NCBI GenBank assembly: GCA_900768075.1
Contig: CAAGBN010000015.1
Location: 40,956 to 104,955 of the forward strand
Length of the DNA: 64,000 nt
Direction of reading: 5' to 3'
From: Clostridia bacterium
GTDB taxonomy: Bacteria; Bacillota; Clostridia; Oscillospirales; Acutalibacteraceae
The notes beneath the pieces were generated by a model. That model was not told the DNA's origin. It ran no database searches and was given only the letters and a program-made list of their open reading frames with translations. Within the stretch, counting starts at the first letter, position 1. Every line of letters begins with the position of its first letter. Shown piece by piece: positions 16,631-23,567 of this stretch. A program made the position numbers and the translations under genes.

Positions 16631-18739
16631 ATGTTGAAACTGTTTATCTTGGACAATCTCTCCGCATTTTCGTCGGACACTGTTTTTAAAATCTGTCTTT
16701 CTCTTGAAGAAAAGGGACTTCACGAGGAAAACACCGAAAAATTTGACAGCTATGACGATATGTTTGCTTCTCTTGCAGTTTCTCTTGAAGACGGCGACCA
16801 CGTTATCGTCGCTTCTGAAAATGCAGATTATCTTTCCGTAAAGAATGCTCTTATTCCCTATTTCACACTGCAGGGCGCCTCAAGCTCTGCCGTAGCCGAG
16901 GCTATTGCAAAAAATACCGACGGCTCTCTTGAAGATATCGACATGGAGGCTCAGTGTCTTTCACCTATCGGTGCAACACTTCTGCTTTCACCCGACGGTC
17001 TTTACAGCGGCTTTACAACTCTTGTTTCAGGCGGCAGACTTACCTGCTTGCCCCTTGATTTCAACAGAGTAGACTCTATGCTCACAGTACTCGTTGATCA
17101 GATTATATCAAGAGAAGAAACTATGGCTGAAATGGGCGTAGAGGGCGAAATACATATGCCTGACTTCGACCTTATCCCAGCAGTCACAGATATGGTTGAC
17201 GCTCTGTATAAAAACGAAAAGACTCTCGCTCTTTGCACAGGCGAAGCAACTATGTGGGTATATAATCTTTACGATAAGGTAGACTATCTCACAGACAGCA
17301 TCAAATTTGCAGAGGTTGAAGCCTCCGGAGCAGAAGATGAAAATGAATCTGCTGCAATTATTGCCAAGGCAAGAGACGCTATGATGAGTGTCGGCAGTGA
17401 TTTCGGCGGTGCTATCTCAGAAATCTATTCATCATATAACGAAGAGGGTAACATTGTTTATTATGTATTCTCTGCCGTTGTTGATGCCGAATCTGCCAAC
17501 GCCAAGAAAATCAATATCAGCGACTCAACTAATCTTTCAATTGTTCTGCCTCACGCAGTAACACTTCTGTCTGATATGATATGCAAAAAGCTCAAGGCAG
17601 CAGAAAGAACAGCACGTCAGGAAAGCCTTGCTGTTACACCGGCAAAAAAAGAGCCTATTATAGTTACACCTAAAATGATAGGTATTATTGCAGCTCTTCT
17701 TCTTGTAATAATTATTCCTATTTTACTTGTTTTCAATATGATGGGTGGCGATGAACCCACAACAACTATGCCTACTCTTCCGCCTGTAGTAGCTCAGACA
17801 ACTGAGCCTACTACAGAAAATCCCTTCGATGTTGATGTAACAGGCAATGTTATTGCAGTCCCTGAAGTCGGTGCAACAGATGTTTCAGCAAATCCCACTA
17901 TTGCACCTCAACCCTCATCAAAAGGTCTTTTCACATTCTATGTTTTCGGTTACGGTCACGGTGTAGGTATGAGCCAGACGGGTGCTAACTACCTTGCAAA
18001 TCAGGGTTGGAAATGGTCTGAAATCCTTGCTCATTATTACTACGATCCTGATACATCCATTATTCAGGGTGACAAATATCCCGATACTATCACATATGCG
18101 GGCGCAGAATATAACACAAGAGAATTTCTTGCAAGATCCCTTGAGTCTGAAATGGGTCCCACTTTCCATATCGAAGTTCTTAAGGCTCAGTGTGTTGCTA
18201 TCTATACCTTCGCAAAGCATAATAAATTCAACCTCAACAGTGATGCCACTGCTTTCACTGCTACATCACCCTCAACAACAGTATACTCTGTAGTAGACGA
18301 AATAATGGCAGGTGGCTTCTACATCGCAAATAAAGACGGTGTTGCACTCACTCCCTACCACGCAATGAGCGCAGGTAAAACAACCTCTTACTATAATGTA
18401 TGGGGTAAAAACTCAGGAACTCAGGTTTCATATCTTGCAGGTGGCAGAAAGAGCTACGGCGACTACCTGCATACAGATTATAAATCAGTTTATACCATCA
18501 CAAGCGATGACCTGAAAAAGCTTATTGAATCCAACGACGATCTTAAGGTTAATCTTTCAGGTGACCCGTCAACCTGGCTGACAATTCTCACACACGACCA
18601 GGCAATACGCGAAGACATCGGCTATGTTTCAACAATCAATGTAGGCGGTATGGTGCTTACAGGCAACGACTTCCGAATCAACGTTATGGAAGGCCGCATC
18701 CGTTCACACTGCTTCGCACTTCAGTATACTCCGCTGTAA
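16631..18739 (+). CDS. Membrane protein with a SpoIID-like domain in permuted order
   Basis: The 702-residue protein has an unassigned N-terminal half (1-345), one membrane segment (about 346-366), a Thr/Pro linker (to about 430) and an extracytoplasmic SpoIID/LytB-like domain. SpoIID is a lytic transglycosylase acting on peptidoglycan. The GHGVGMSQTGA motif, normally near the C-terminal end of the domain, comes first (about residue 442). The motif with the catalytic glutamate (SLESEMGP...LKAQCVAIYTFA) follows at about 505 and then YHAMSAGKTTSYYNVWG. The key residues appear intact. The start has GGAGG 13 bp upstream and AAAGGA nearer. It lies 27 bp after the sortase gene. Confidence 0.8.
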   Translation: MLKLFILDNLSAFSSDTVFKICLSLEEKGLHEENTEKFDSYDDMFASLAVSLEDGDHVIVASENADYLSVKNALIPYFTLQGASSSAVAEAIAKNTDGSLEDIDMEAQCLSPIGATLLLSPDGLYSGFTTLVSGGRLTCLPLDFNRVDSMLTVLVDQIISREETMAEMGVEGEIHMPDFDLIPAVTDMVDALYKNEKTLALCTGEATMWVYNLYDKVDYLTDSIKFAEVEASGAEDENESAAIIAKARDAMMSVGSDFGGAISEIYSSYNEEGNIVYYVFSAVVDAESANAKKINISDSTNLSIVLPHAVTLLSDMICKKLKAAERTARQESLAVTPAKKEPIIVTPKMIGIIAALLLVIIIPILLVFNMMGGDEPTTTMPTLPPVVAQTTEPTTENPFDVDVTGNVIAVPEVGATDVSANPTIAPQPSSKGLFTFYVFGYGHGVGMSQTGANYLANQGWKWSEILAHYYYDPDTSIIQGDKYPDTITYAGAEYNTREFLARSLESEMGPTFHIEVLKAQCVAIYTFAKHNKFNLNSDATAFTATSPSTTVYSVVDEIMAGGFYIANKDGVALTPYHAMSAGKTTSYYNVWGKNSGTQVSYLAGGRKSYGDYLHTDYKSVYTITSDDLKKLIESNDDLKVNLSGDPSTWLTILTHDQAIREDIGYVSTINVGGMVLTGNDFRINVMEGRIRSHCFALQYTPL

Positions 18740-18762
18740 TATCACAGCCAAAGAATGAAGTC

Positions 18763-18791
18763 TTGACAAGATACACGGAAAAGAGTATACT
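18763..18791 (+). promoter_or_regulatory. Strong promoter of fba
   Basis: Perfect TTGACA (18763-18768) and TATACT (18786-18791), 17-bp spacing. Confidence 0.85.
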
Positions 18792-18837
18792 TTTTATCAA
18801 GTAAATAATTTTAATTATTATAAAGGAGTTATCTATT

Positions 18838-19773
18838 ATGGCATTAGTAACAACAAAGAAAATGTTTGAAGATGCATACAAGGGCGGTTACGCTGTTGGT
18901 GCTTTCAACGTTAACAACATGGAAATTATCCAGGGTATCACAAGAGCTGCTAAGAAGCACAATTCACCCGTTATCCTTCAGGTTTCAGCAGGTGCAAGAA
19001 AGTACGCTTCACACGGCTACCTTGTAGCTATGGTTAAGGCTGCTGCAGAAGAAACAGGTCTTCCCATCGCTCTTCACCTCGACCACGGTCCCGACTTCGA
19101 AACATGTAAGGCTTGCATCGACGGCGGCTTCACATCAGTTATGATCGACGGCTCACACCTTCCCTACGAAGAAAACGTTGCTCTTACAAAGCAGGTTGTT
19201 GACTACGCTCACGCACACGGCTGTGTTGTTGAAGGCGAGCTCGGTCAGCTTGCAGGTATCGAAGACGATGTTAACGTAAGCGAAGAAGATGCTAACTTCA
19301 CAGATCCCGCTCAGGTTTATGATTTCGTTACAAGAACAGGTGTTGACTCACTTGCTATTGCTATCGGCACAAGCCACGGTGCTTACAAGTTCAAGCCCGG
19401 TCAGAAGCCCCAGCTTCGTTTCGACATTCTTAAGGAAGTTGAAGAAAAGCTCCCCGGTTTCCCCATCGTTCTCCACGGTGCTTCATCAGTTAATCAGGAA
19501 GATGTTAAGACAATCAACGAGTTTGGCGGTGAAATGCCCGACGCTATCGGTATCCCCGAAGAAATGCTTCGTGAAGCTGCTTCAATGGCTGTTTGCAAGA
19601 TCAACGTTGACTCAGACATCCGTATCGCTATGACAGCTGCTATCCGTAAGCACTATGCACAGAACCCCAAGCACTTCGACCCCAGACAGTACCTCACACC
19701 CGCCAGAGATGCTATTGAAGGTGTTGTTTCACACAAGATTGAAACAGTTCTCGGCTGCGCAGATAAAGCATAA
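18838..19773 (+). CDS. fba: Class II fructose-bisphosphate aldolase
   Basis: The 311-residue zinc aldolase splits fructose-1,6-bisphosphate in glycolysis. Metal and substrate motifs are visible: ALHLDHGPD, VEGELGQLAG, AIGTSHGAYKF, VLHGASSVNQ and KINVDSDIR. The codon choice is strongly biased (AAG, CTT/CTC, GGC/GGT, GTT, ATC) compared with neighbours, as expected for a very highly expressed gene. It has its own near-consensus promoter, an AAAGGAG ribosome site and its own terminator. Confidence 0.95.
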   Translation: MALVTTKKMFEDAYKGGYAVGAFNVNNMEIIQGITRAAKKHNSPVILQVSAGARKYASHGYLVAMVKAAAEETGLPIALHLDHGPDFETCKACIDGGFTSVMIDGSHLPYEENVALTKQVVDYAHAHGCVVEGELGQLAGIEDDVNVSEEDANFTDPAQVYDFVTRTGVDSLAIAIGTSHGAYKFKPGQKPQLRFDILKEVEEKLPGFPIVLHGASSVNQEDVKTINEFGGEMPDAIGIPEEMLREAASMAVCKINVDSDIRIAMTAAIRKHYAQNPKHFDPRQYLTPARDAIEGVVSHKIETVLGCADKA

Positions 19774-19778
19774 TCAAA

Positions 19779-19832
19779 GCGCGTTTTGATTACTTTTCCG
19801 CGCCAGGAAAAGTAATGCCTCCGCGGCGAGCG
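19779..19832. repeat. Dispersed hairpin element, copy 3
   Basis: Read on the minus strand it gives CGCTCGCCGCGGAGGC, the stem ATTACTTTTCC / GGAAAAGTAAT (19789-19816), then CAAAACGCGC. It matches 1253-1305 and 5341-5394. It begins 5 bp after the fba stop and is followed by the terminator, mirroring the arrangement at 5295-5394. Confidence 0.7.
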
Positions 19833-19848
19833 GTATACAAAAAAAATC

Positions 19849-19878
19849 AAGACAGCCTGAAAATCAGGCTGTCTTTTT
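19849..19878 (+). terminator. Terminator of fba
   Basis: AAGACAGCCTGA / TCAGGCTGTCTT stem with an AAA loop, then TTTTT. Same hairpin as 5295-5330. Confidence 0.85.
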
Positions 19879-19905
19879 GATTAAGTCTGATAAAAAGGAT
19901 AGTCA

Positions 19906-19986
19906 GCGGCTCCGTAAAATCGCTTTGCGATTTTTGTGAGCGCCCCGGGCACTCACACGCCGAATTTCATTCGGCGACGGAGCCGC
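19906..19986 (+). repeat. Cloverleaf repeat, copy D (81 bp)
   Basis: Outer stem GCGGCTCCGT / ACGGAGCCGC encloses three hairpins: AAAATCGC-TTT-GCGATTTT, GTGAG.GCC-CCG-GGC.CTCAC (one C-A mismatch) and CGCCGAAT-TTC-ATTCGGCG. Only two bases are unpaired between them. The rest of the gap 19990-20195 shows an AT-rich stretch and the 0A-box-like site. Confidence 0.85.
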
Positions 19987-20133
19987 CGCCTGCAAGCTTC
20001 CTCTTTCTTTATTATCTGTTATAATTCACCTGCTTTACGCTAAAACCTCTCTTTTAATATAAACTATGACAGCGAAGGAGTATTTTTTACTGCAAAAATC
20101 AAAAATTTTCTTTTACATCTATGGTTCAACTAA

Positions 20134-20142
20134 TTTCGACAC
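20134..20142 (-). promoter_or_regulatory. Possible Spo0A box (0A box)
   Basis: TTTCGACAC reads GTGTCGAAA on the minus strand and contains the 0A-box core TGTCGAA, about 55 bp before a gene whose product resembles the Spo0A DNA-binding domain. A 7-base match occurs by chance often, so it is only suggestive. Confidence 0.35.
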
Positions 20143-20195
20143 ACAAGATATGGTATAACAGTGATACAAAATAACACAAGTGAGGTATATTAAAA

Positions 20196-20396
20196 ATGAA
20201 AGCTATTTATAATGAAGTTGCAAACAGATACAACACAACTCCCGACGAGGTTGAAAAAGAAATTGCCTATGCTCTTTCCGTTGCAAGAAAAAATCCATCA
20301 TCTACAGCTCAGGCCTTTTGGAACAACATTAATGATACTGCTGATGTGAAAGATGTTATCGTCAATATTATTTCGAGATTAGCTCTTGTAGTCTGA
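20196..20396 (+). CDS. Stand-alone Spo0A C-terminal-like protein
   Basis: The 66 residues align by eye over their full length with the second half of the Spo0A effector domain. IYNEVANRYNTTPDEVEKEI corresponds to the YPxIAKKFNTT..RVERAI helix-turn-helix, followed by ALSVARKN and a final helix. There is no receiver domain. It could bind 0A-box-like DNA or be a decoy; which is unknown. A weak AGTGAGG ribosome site precedes the ATG. It is monocistronic. Confidence 0.65.
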   Translation: MKAIYNEVANRYNTTPDEVEKEIAYALSVARKNPSSTAQAFWNNINDTADVKDVIVNIISRLALVV

Positions 20397-20494
20397 TATT
20401 CTAAAAGATAAAGAGTTTATTTCTCATAAAACAAGAATTCTGTGATTTATAAGTATTTTTGAACTATTCTATCTTTGCGAGAGTGACTTTTCAA

Positions 20495-20518
20495 AGCTTT
20501 TGATGTATAATCAAAGCT
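20495..20518. promoter_or_regulatory. Inverted repeat over the -10 of the membrane XRE gene
   Basis: AGCTTTTGAT and ATCAAAGCT flank GTATA and overlap TATAAT (20506-20511). It is a likely autoregulatory operator. No convincing -35 is seen. Confidence 0.45.
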
Positions 20519-20535
20519 GTAAAGGAGATGATACT

Positions 20536-21492
20536 ATGAACACACAGGACTTCGGAAAGTTCATTTCCGAGCTGAGAAAAGAAAAAGGTATGACACAGCT
20601 TCAGTTAGCCGAAAAGCTCAATGTGACTGATAAAGCTGTCAGCCGATGGGAGACAGGCAAAAACTTCCCCGATATAGAGATTTTCGAGGACTTGTCAAAG
20701 ATACTTGAGGTATCCGTCAGCGAGCTGCTTGAGGGCAAGAGAATCGAAAAGGAAGAACTTATCACCGTCAGCGAAGAGAATGTGGTAAAGCAGATAAAAA
20801 AGAATAAGAAGAATAAAAAGATGTATTTGATAATAATTGCCATAGTAACCCTTTTTGCTATAGCGTTTGCCTTTTTCGCTATGAGTAACAGCGGCCTTTT
20901 TAACGGAGTGATATATAATAAAATTCCTTGCTACAGCAACGATGTTCTCACGATTATGAATACTGTTGACGGATACATCTCTCAGGACTCTGACTCAGAG
21001 GGTGAGTTTATAATAAATAACGGATTTTTCTTTCTTGAGAGTGATAAAACAACAAAGGATATTTTTTATTTGTCGGGTACCTGTGAAAACGGCAGATCAT
21101 TTTATATAAACACACATTATTATGAAGAGACTCCTGAAAAAAATCACAGCTTCATCGGTGAATTCCGCAAAAATCAGGAGCCTGTAGAGGGCATACCGTT
21201 TGATAACTTAAAGCAAATAGTTGTGCAACTTGATTTATCATGCTTGCCGAAATATGAAAAGTATCACGTACGCACACATGAGATTGACATATATGATAAT
21301 TATGATTTAGAAATCAATGACCATCAGAAAAGCATAATTAAATATGTTTTTGCTGACGGTATTTTGAGGCAGTATAAGGAAAAGACTCTTTCCGGCAGAT
21401 ATATGTTGCTAACCATAACCGGCTTTGGTAAAGCTTATGATGAGCCACTTAATACAGGAAGTATTTTTGCCTATATATACTGCGAGATATAA
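20536..21492 (+). CDS. XRE-family regulator with a membrane anchor and extracytoplasmic domain
   Basis: The ATG at 20536 follows AAAGGAG and gives 318 residues. An upstream in-frame ATG at 20500 lies before the -10 and is excluded. Residues about 5-60 form the HTH domain (MTQLQLAEKLNVTDKAVSRW). A basic stretch (KKNKKNKKM) precedes one membrane segment (about 94-115). The C-terminal 200 residues should be outside the cell and are not recognised. This is the one-component plan of membrane-bound XRE sensors. Confidence 0.8.
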   Translation: MNTQDFGKFISELRKEKGMTQLQLAEKLNVTDKAVSRWETGKNFPDIEIFEDLSKILEVSVSELLEGKRIEKEELITVSEENVVKQIKKNKKNKKMYLIIIAIVTLFAIAFAFFAMSNSGLFNGVIYNKIPCYSNDVLTIMNTVDGYISQDSDSEGEFIINNGFFFLESDKTTKDIFYLSGTCENGRSFYINTHYYEETPEKNHSFIGEFRKNQEPVEGIPFDNLKQIVVQLDLSCLPKYEKYHVRTHEIDIYDNYDLEINDHQKSIIKYVFADGILRQYKEKTLSGRYMLLTITGFGKAYDEPLNTGSIFAYIYCEI

Positions 21493-21498
21493 ACAAGC

Positions 21499-21533
21499 AA
21501 CTGCCCCACACAGGTGAGGGCAGTTTTACTTTT
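21499..21533 (+). terminator. Terminator of the membrane XRE gene
   Basis: AACTGCCC / GGGCAGTT stem followed by TTACTTTT. Confidence 0.75.
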
Positions 21534-21548
21534 GCTGTATTCAAATGG

Positions 21549-21705
21549 TATATCGCCAATGGCGATATGATGTTATGCTTTGCATAATGATGTTGCTCCA
21601 TAGATGCAATGATGCAATGTTTGCCAAAGCATCAGGCGTAGCCGACAACATTCACGAAGTGAACATCATTAGCTTCAGCGACATCATTTGCCAAAGGCAA
21701 ACATA
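21549..21705. repeat. Multi-hairpin array with complementary spacers
   Basis: About eight short hairpins follow each other: ATATCGCC-AAT-GGCGATAT, TATGC-TTT-GCATA, a decayed TGC...GCA, ATGTTT-GCCA-AAGCAT, GGC-GTA-GCC, TTCAC-GAA-GTGAA, TAGCT-TC-AGCGA and TTTGCC-AAA-GGCAAA. Spacers are (A)TGATGT in the left half and ACATCAT/CATCAT in the right half, so the two halves can also pair with each other. Confidence 0.7.
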
Positions 21706-21708
21706 ATT

Positions 21709-21746
21709 AAAAAATCCTGATTTGTTTATACAAATCAGGATTTTTT
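21709..21746 (-). terminator. Terminator of the tRNA transcript
   Basis: AAAAATCCTGATTTG / CAAATCAGGATTTTT perfect 15-bp stem, ending immediately beside the tRNA-Glu 3' end; U-runs on both strands. Confidence 0.85.
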
Positions 21747-21821
21747 TGGTGACCCGGACGGGAATCGAACCCGTGTTCCCGCCGTGAAAGGGCGATGTCT
21801 TAACCGCTTGACCACCGGGCC
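21747..21821 (-). tRNA. tRNA-Glu (anticodon UUC)
   Basis: Minus strand GGCCCGG acceptor pairs with CCGGGTC (one G-U), followed by A and an encoded CCA. The anticodon loop CTTTCAC is closed by TCGCC/GGCGG, and the T arm is ACGGG-TTCGATT-CCCGT. It lies in one transcript with tRNA-Met upstream. Confidence 0.95.
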
Positions 21822-21872
21822 ATATATATGAAAGAGGCGGACACGTTATCACGCACTCTTTATCTTACAAAT

Positions 21873-21949
21873 TGGTAGCGGCAGTGGGACTTGAACCTAC
21901 GACACTCCGGGTATGAACCGAATGCTCTAGCCAACTGAGCTATACCGCC
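21873..21949 (-). tRNA. tRNA-Met (anticodon CAU), probably elongator
   Basis: Minus strand: GGCGGTA acceptor, D arm GCTCAGTTGGCTAGAGC, anticodon loop TTCATAC closed by TTCGG/CCGGA, and an encoded CCA. Position 1 can pair with 72 (G-U), and the stem lacks the C1-A72 mismatch and GGG/CCC anticodon stem of initiators, so an elongator is favoured; a CAU-anticodon tRNA-Ile is not excluded. The T stem GTAGG/CCCAC has one A-C mismatch. Confidence 0.9.
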
Positions 21950-21978
21950 ACATTACCGCACCGCGTTGGTGCTTGGAT

Positions 21979-22007
21979 ATAATACTACAAGATTTCTGAA
22001 TTGTCAA
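21979..22007 (-). promoter_or_regulatory. Promoter of the tRNA-Met/tRNA-Glu transcript
   Basis: Minus strand TTGACA (22002-22007) and TATTAT (21979-21984) with 17-bp spacing, about 30 bp before tRNA-Met. Confidence 0.85.
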
Positions 22008-22043
22008 GGCTTTTTTTCAAATTTTTTTGATTTTTTTTATTTT

Positions 22044-22505
22044 TTATTTTTCGGCCTTTTCAAGCCTTACTTTTTCAAAGAAATCTGAGAGAACTTCCTT
22101 GCATTGTTCTTCCATATATCCGCCGATAATTTCAGGCTTATGATTAAAGCCCAAGCTGTTAAAATCGGCAAGGGTACCGAAGCAGCCTGCCTTGTCATCA
22201 TAGGCTCCGAATACCACACGGTCAATGCGTGAATTTATTATTGCTCCCGCACACATAGGGCACGGCTCAAGGGTAACATAAAGAGTGCAATCTGTAAGAT
22301 ATTTGCTCTCTTTTACTCTGCAGGCTTCGTTTATTGCCTCTATTTCAGCATGAAGCAATGAGTTTTTAGCCTCTTCTCGTTTATTTTGCCCTTTTGCGAT
22401 GATTTTATCCTCACAAACAATTACAGCTCCAACAGGTACATCGCCGTGTTTTTCGGCATTTTTCGCCAAAAGTAAGGCTTGTTGCATAAATTCACTGTGT
22501 ATCAT
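22044..22505 (-). CDS. tadA: tRNA-specific adenosine deaminase
   Basis: The 153-residue zinc deaminase converts A34 of tRNA-Arg(ACG) to inosine. The zinc and catalytic motifs are HAEIEAI and EPCPMCAGAI, and the length is typical. It sits 15 bp after the CPBP protease gene and just upstream of the tRNA promoter. No terminator is evident after it, only a very T-rich stretch on both sides. Confidence 0.95.
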   Translation of the reverse strand: MIHSEFMQQALLLAKNAEKHGDVPVGAVIVCEDKIIAKGQNKREEAKNSLLHAEIEAINEACRVKESKYLTDCTLYVTLEPCPMCAGAIINSRIDRVVFGAYDDKAGCFGTLADFNSLGFNHKPEIIGGYMEEQCKEVLSDFFEKVRLEKAEK

Positions 22506-22520
22506 AGTTTCCCTCTCAGA

Positions 22521-23507
22521 TTAAAATTTAAAACCTACATACAAAGACGTAATATAAAGCATATAAGCCATTGCAATAATCATAGCAGGATTCATAAAGA
22601 ATGCCTTGGCTTTTTCGCCTAAGGATATTGCAAGAGGATCTTCGTAAAGACCGATATTTATATTTCTTCTGTTAAATGCTTTTACTGCAATAATACCGAT
22701 TACAATCAGACCATAAATGAAAAATGTGTAGACCAAAGCAATTTTTTCTTCACCGTAAAAATCAAACAGATAAGAAAATACTGTAGAAATCAGATTGTTT
22801 GCCCCGTGAATAGCAATACCTGTCCAGAGTGTACCTGTCTTTATTGTAAAATATCCGATAGTAAAGCCTGCAATAAGAGCAAAGGGTGCCTGAATAAGAT
22901 TGCCGTGAATAATAGCAAATACGCTTGCAGAAATCACAAGTGCAAACTTATCGCCGTACTTGCGAAGATTTCCCATAACGAATCCTCTCAGACACAGCTC
23001 TTCTGATACGGCTGCAAGAACAACCACACGAAGCACAGTTGTTCCTATGCCTGCTATGCCGTTTGGCATAGGAATGTCAGGTGCTGTCAGCTCAACACCT
23101 ACAATGCCTATAAAAACCGAAAGATATGTGGCTACAATACTTGCCAGCAGACAAAGTCCTGTGCCTGCAACAACTGCAAGGAAAAATGAAGCACTGTCAC
23201 AAGGCTTGTTAAGAGGTACCGGCTCACTGATACCCGAAACATCTTTCATTTTTTTCCCGATAAAATAAAAGGGAACAAGAAGTCCGAAAACGACAAGAAT
23301 AATATCAAGAGCATTCTGATATGCACCGTCTGTATCATATTTTTCGAGCAAACCTATAACATCAAGACAGATTGAAAGTCCGTTCTGAATAACAATCTGA
23401 AAAAGAAGAGCAAGCCCTGTATAAAAGCCGAGTTTTTTTATTTCATCCTTACTTTTCTGTCTCTTTATATAAAATTCGGGATCCTGATAGTGATTATAAA
23501 AATTCAT
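22521..23507 (-). CDS. CPBP-family intramembrane metalloprotease-like protein
   Basis: The 328-residue protein has about eight membrane segments. The glutamate protease motif is SEELCLRGF (about residue 168), with later histidines in FAIIHGN and IHGANN, as in CAAX/Rce1-type CPBP proteins. Such proteins process or protect membrane peptides; the substrate is unknown. The ribosome site AAGGAG precedes the ATG. It precedes tadA in the transcript, with no functional link that I can see. Confidence 0.85.
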   Translation of the reverse strand: MNFYNHYQDPEFYIKRQKSKDEIKKLGFYTGLALLFQIVIQNGLSICLDVIGLLEKYDTDGAYQNALDIILVVFGLLVPFYFIGKKMKDVSGISEPVPLNKPCDSASFFLAVVAGTGLCLLASIVATYLSVFIGIVGVELTAPDIPMPNGIAGIGTTVLRVVVLAAVSEELCLRGFVMGNLRKYGDKFALVISASVFAIIHGNLIQAPFALIAGFTIGYFTIKTGTLWTGIAIHGANNLISTVFSYLFDFYGEEKIALVYTFFIYGLIVIGIIAVKAFNRRNINIGLYEDPLAISLGEKAKAFFMNPAMIIAMAYMLYITSLYVGFKF

Positions 23508-23543
23508 ATAATCTCCTTAATTCATAATATCTGTTATTAAAGA

Positions 23544-23567
23544 AAGGCGAACTGAGTCCGCCCTTTT
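23544..23567 (-). terminator. Terminator between the sugar transferase and CPBP genes
   Basis: Minus strand GGGCGGAC-TCA-GTTCGCCTTT (one mismatch) followed by CTTTA, directly after the sugar-transferase stop. On the plus strand the stem ends in TTTTTT. Confidence 0.5.
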
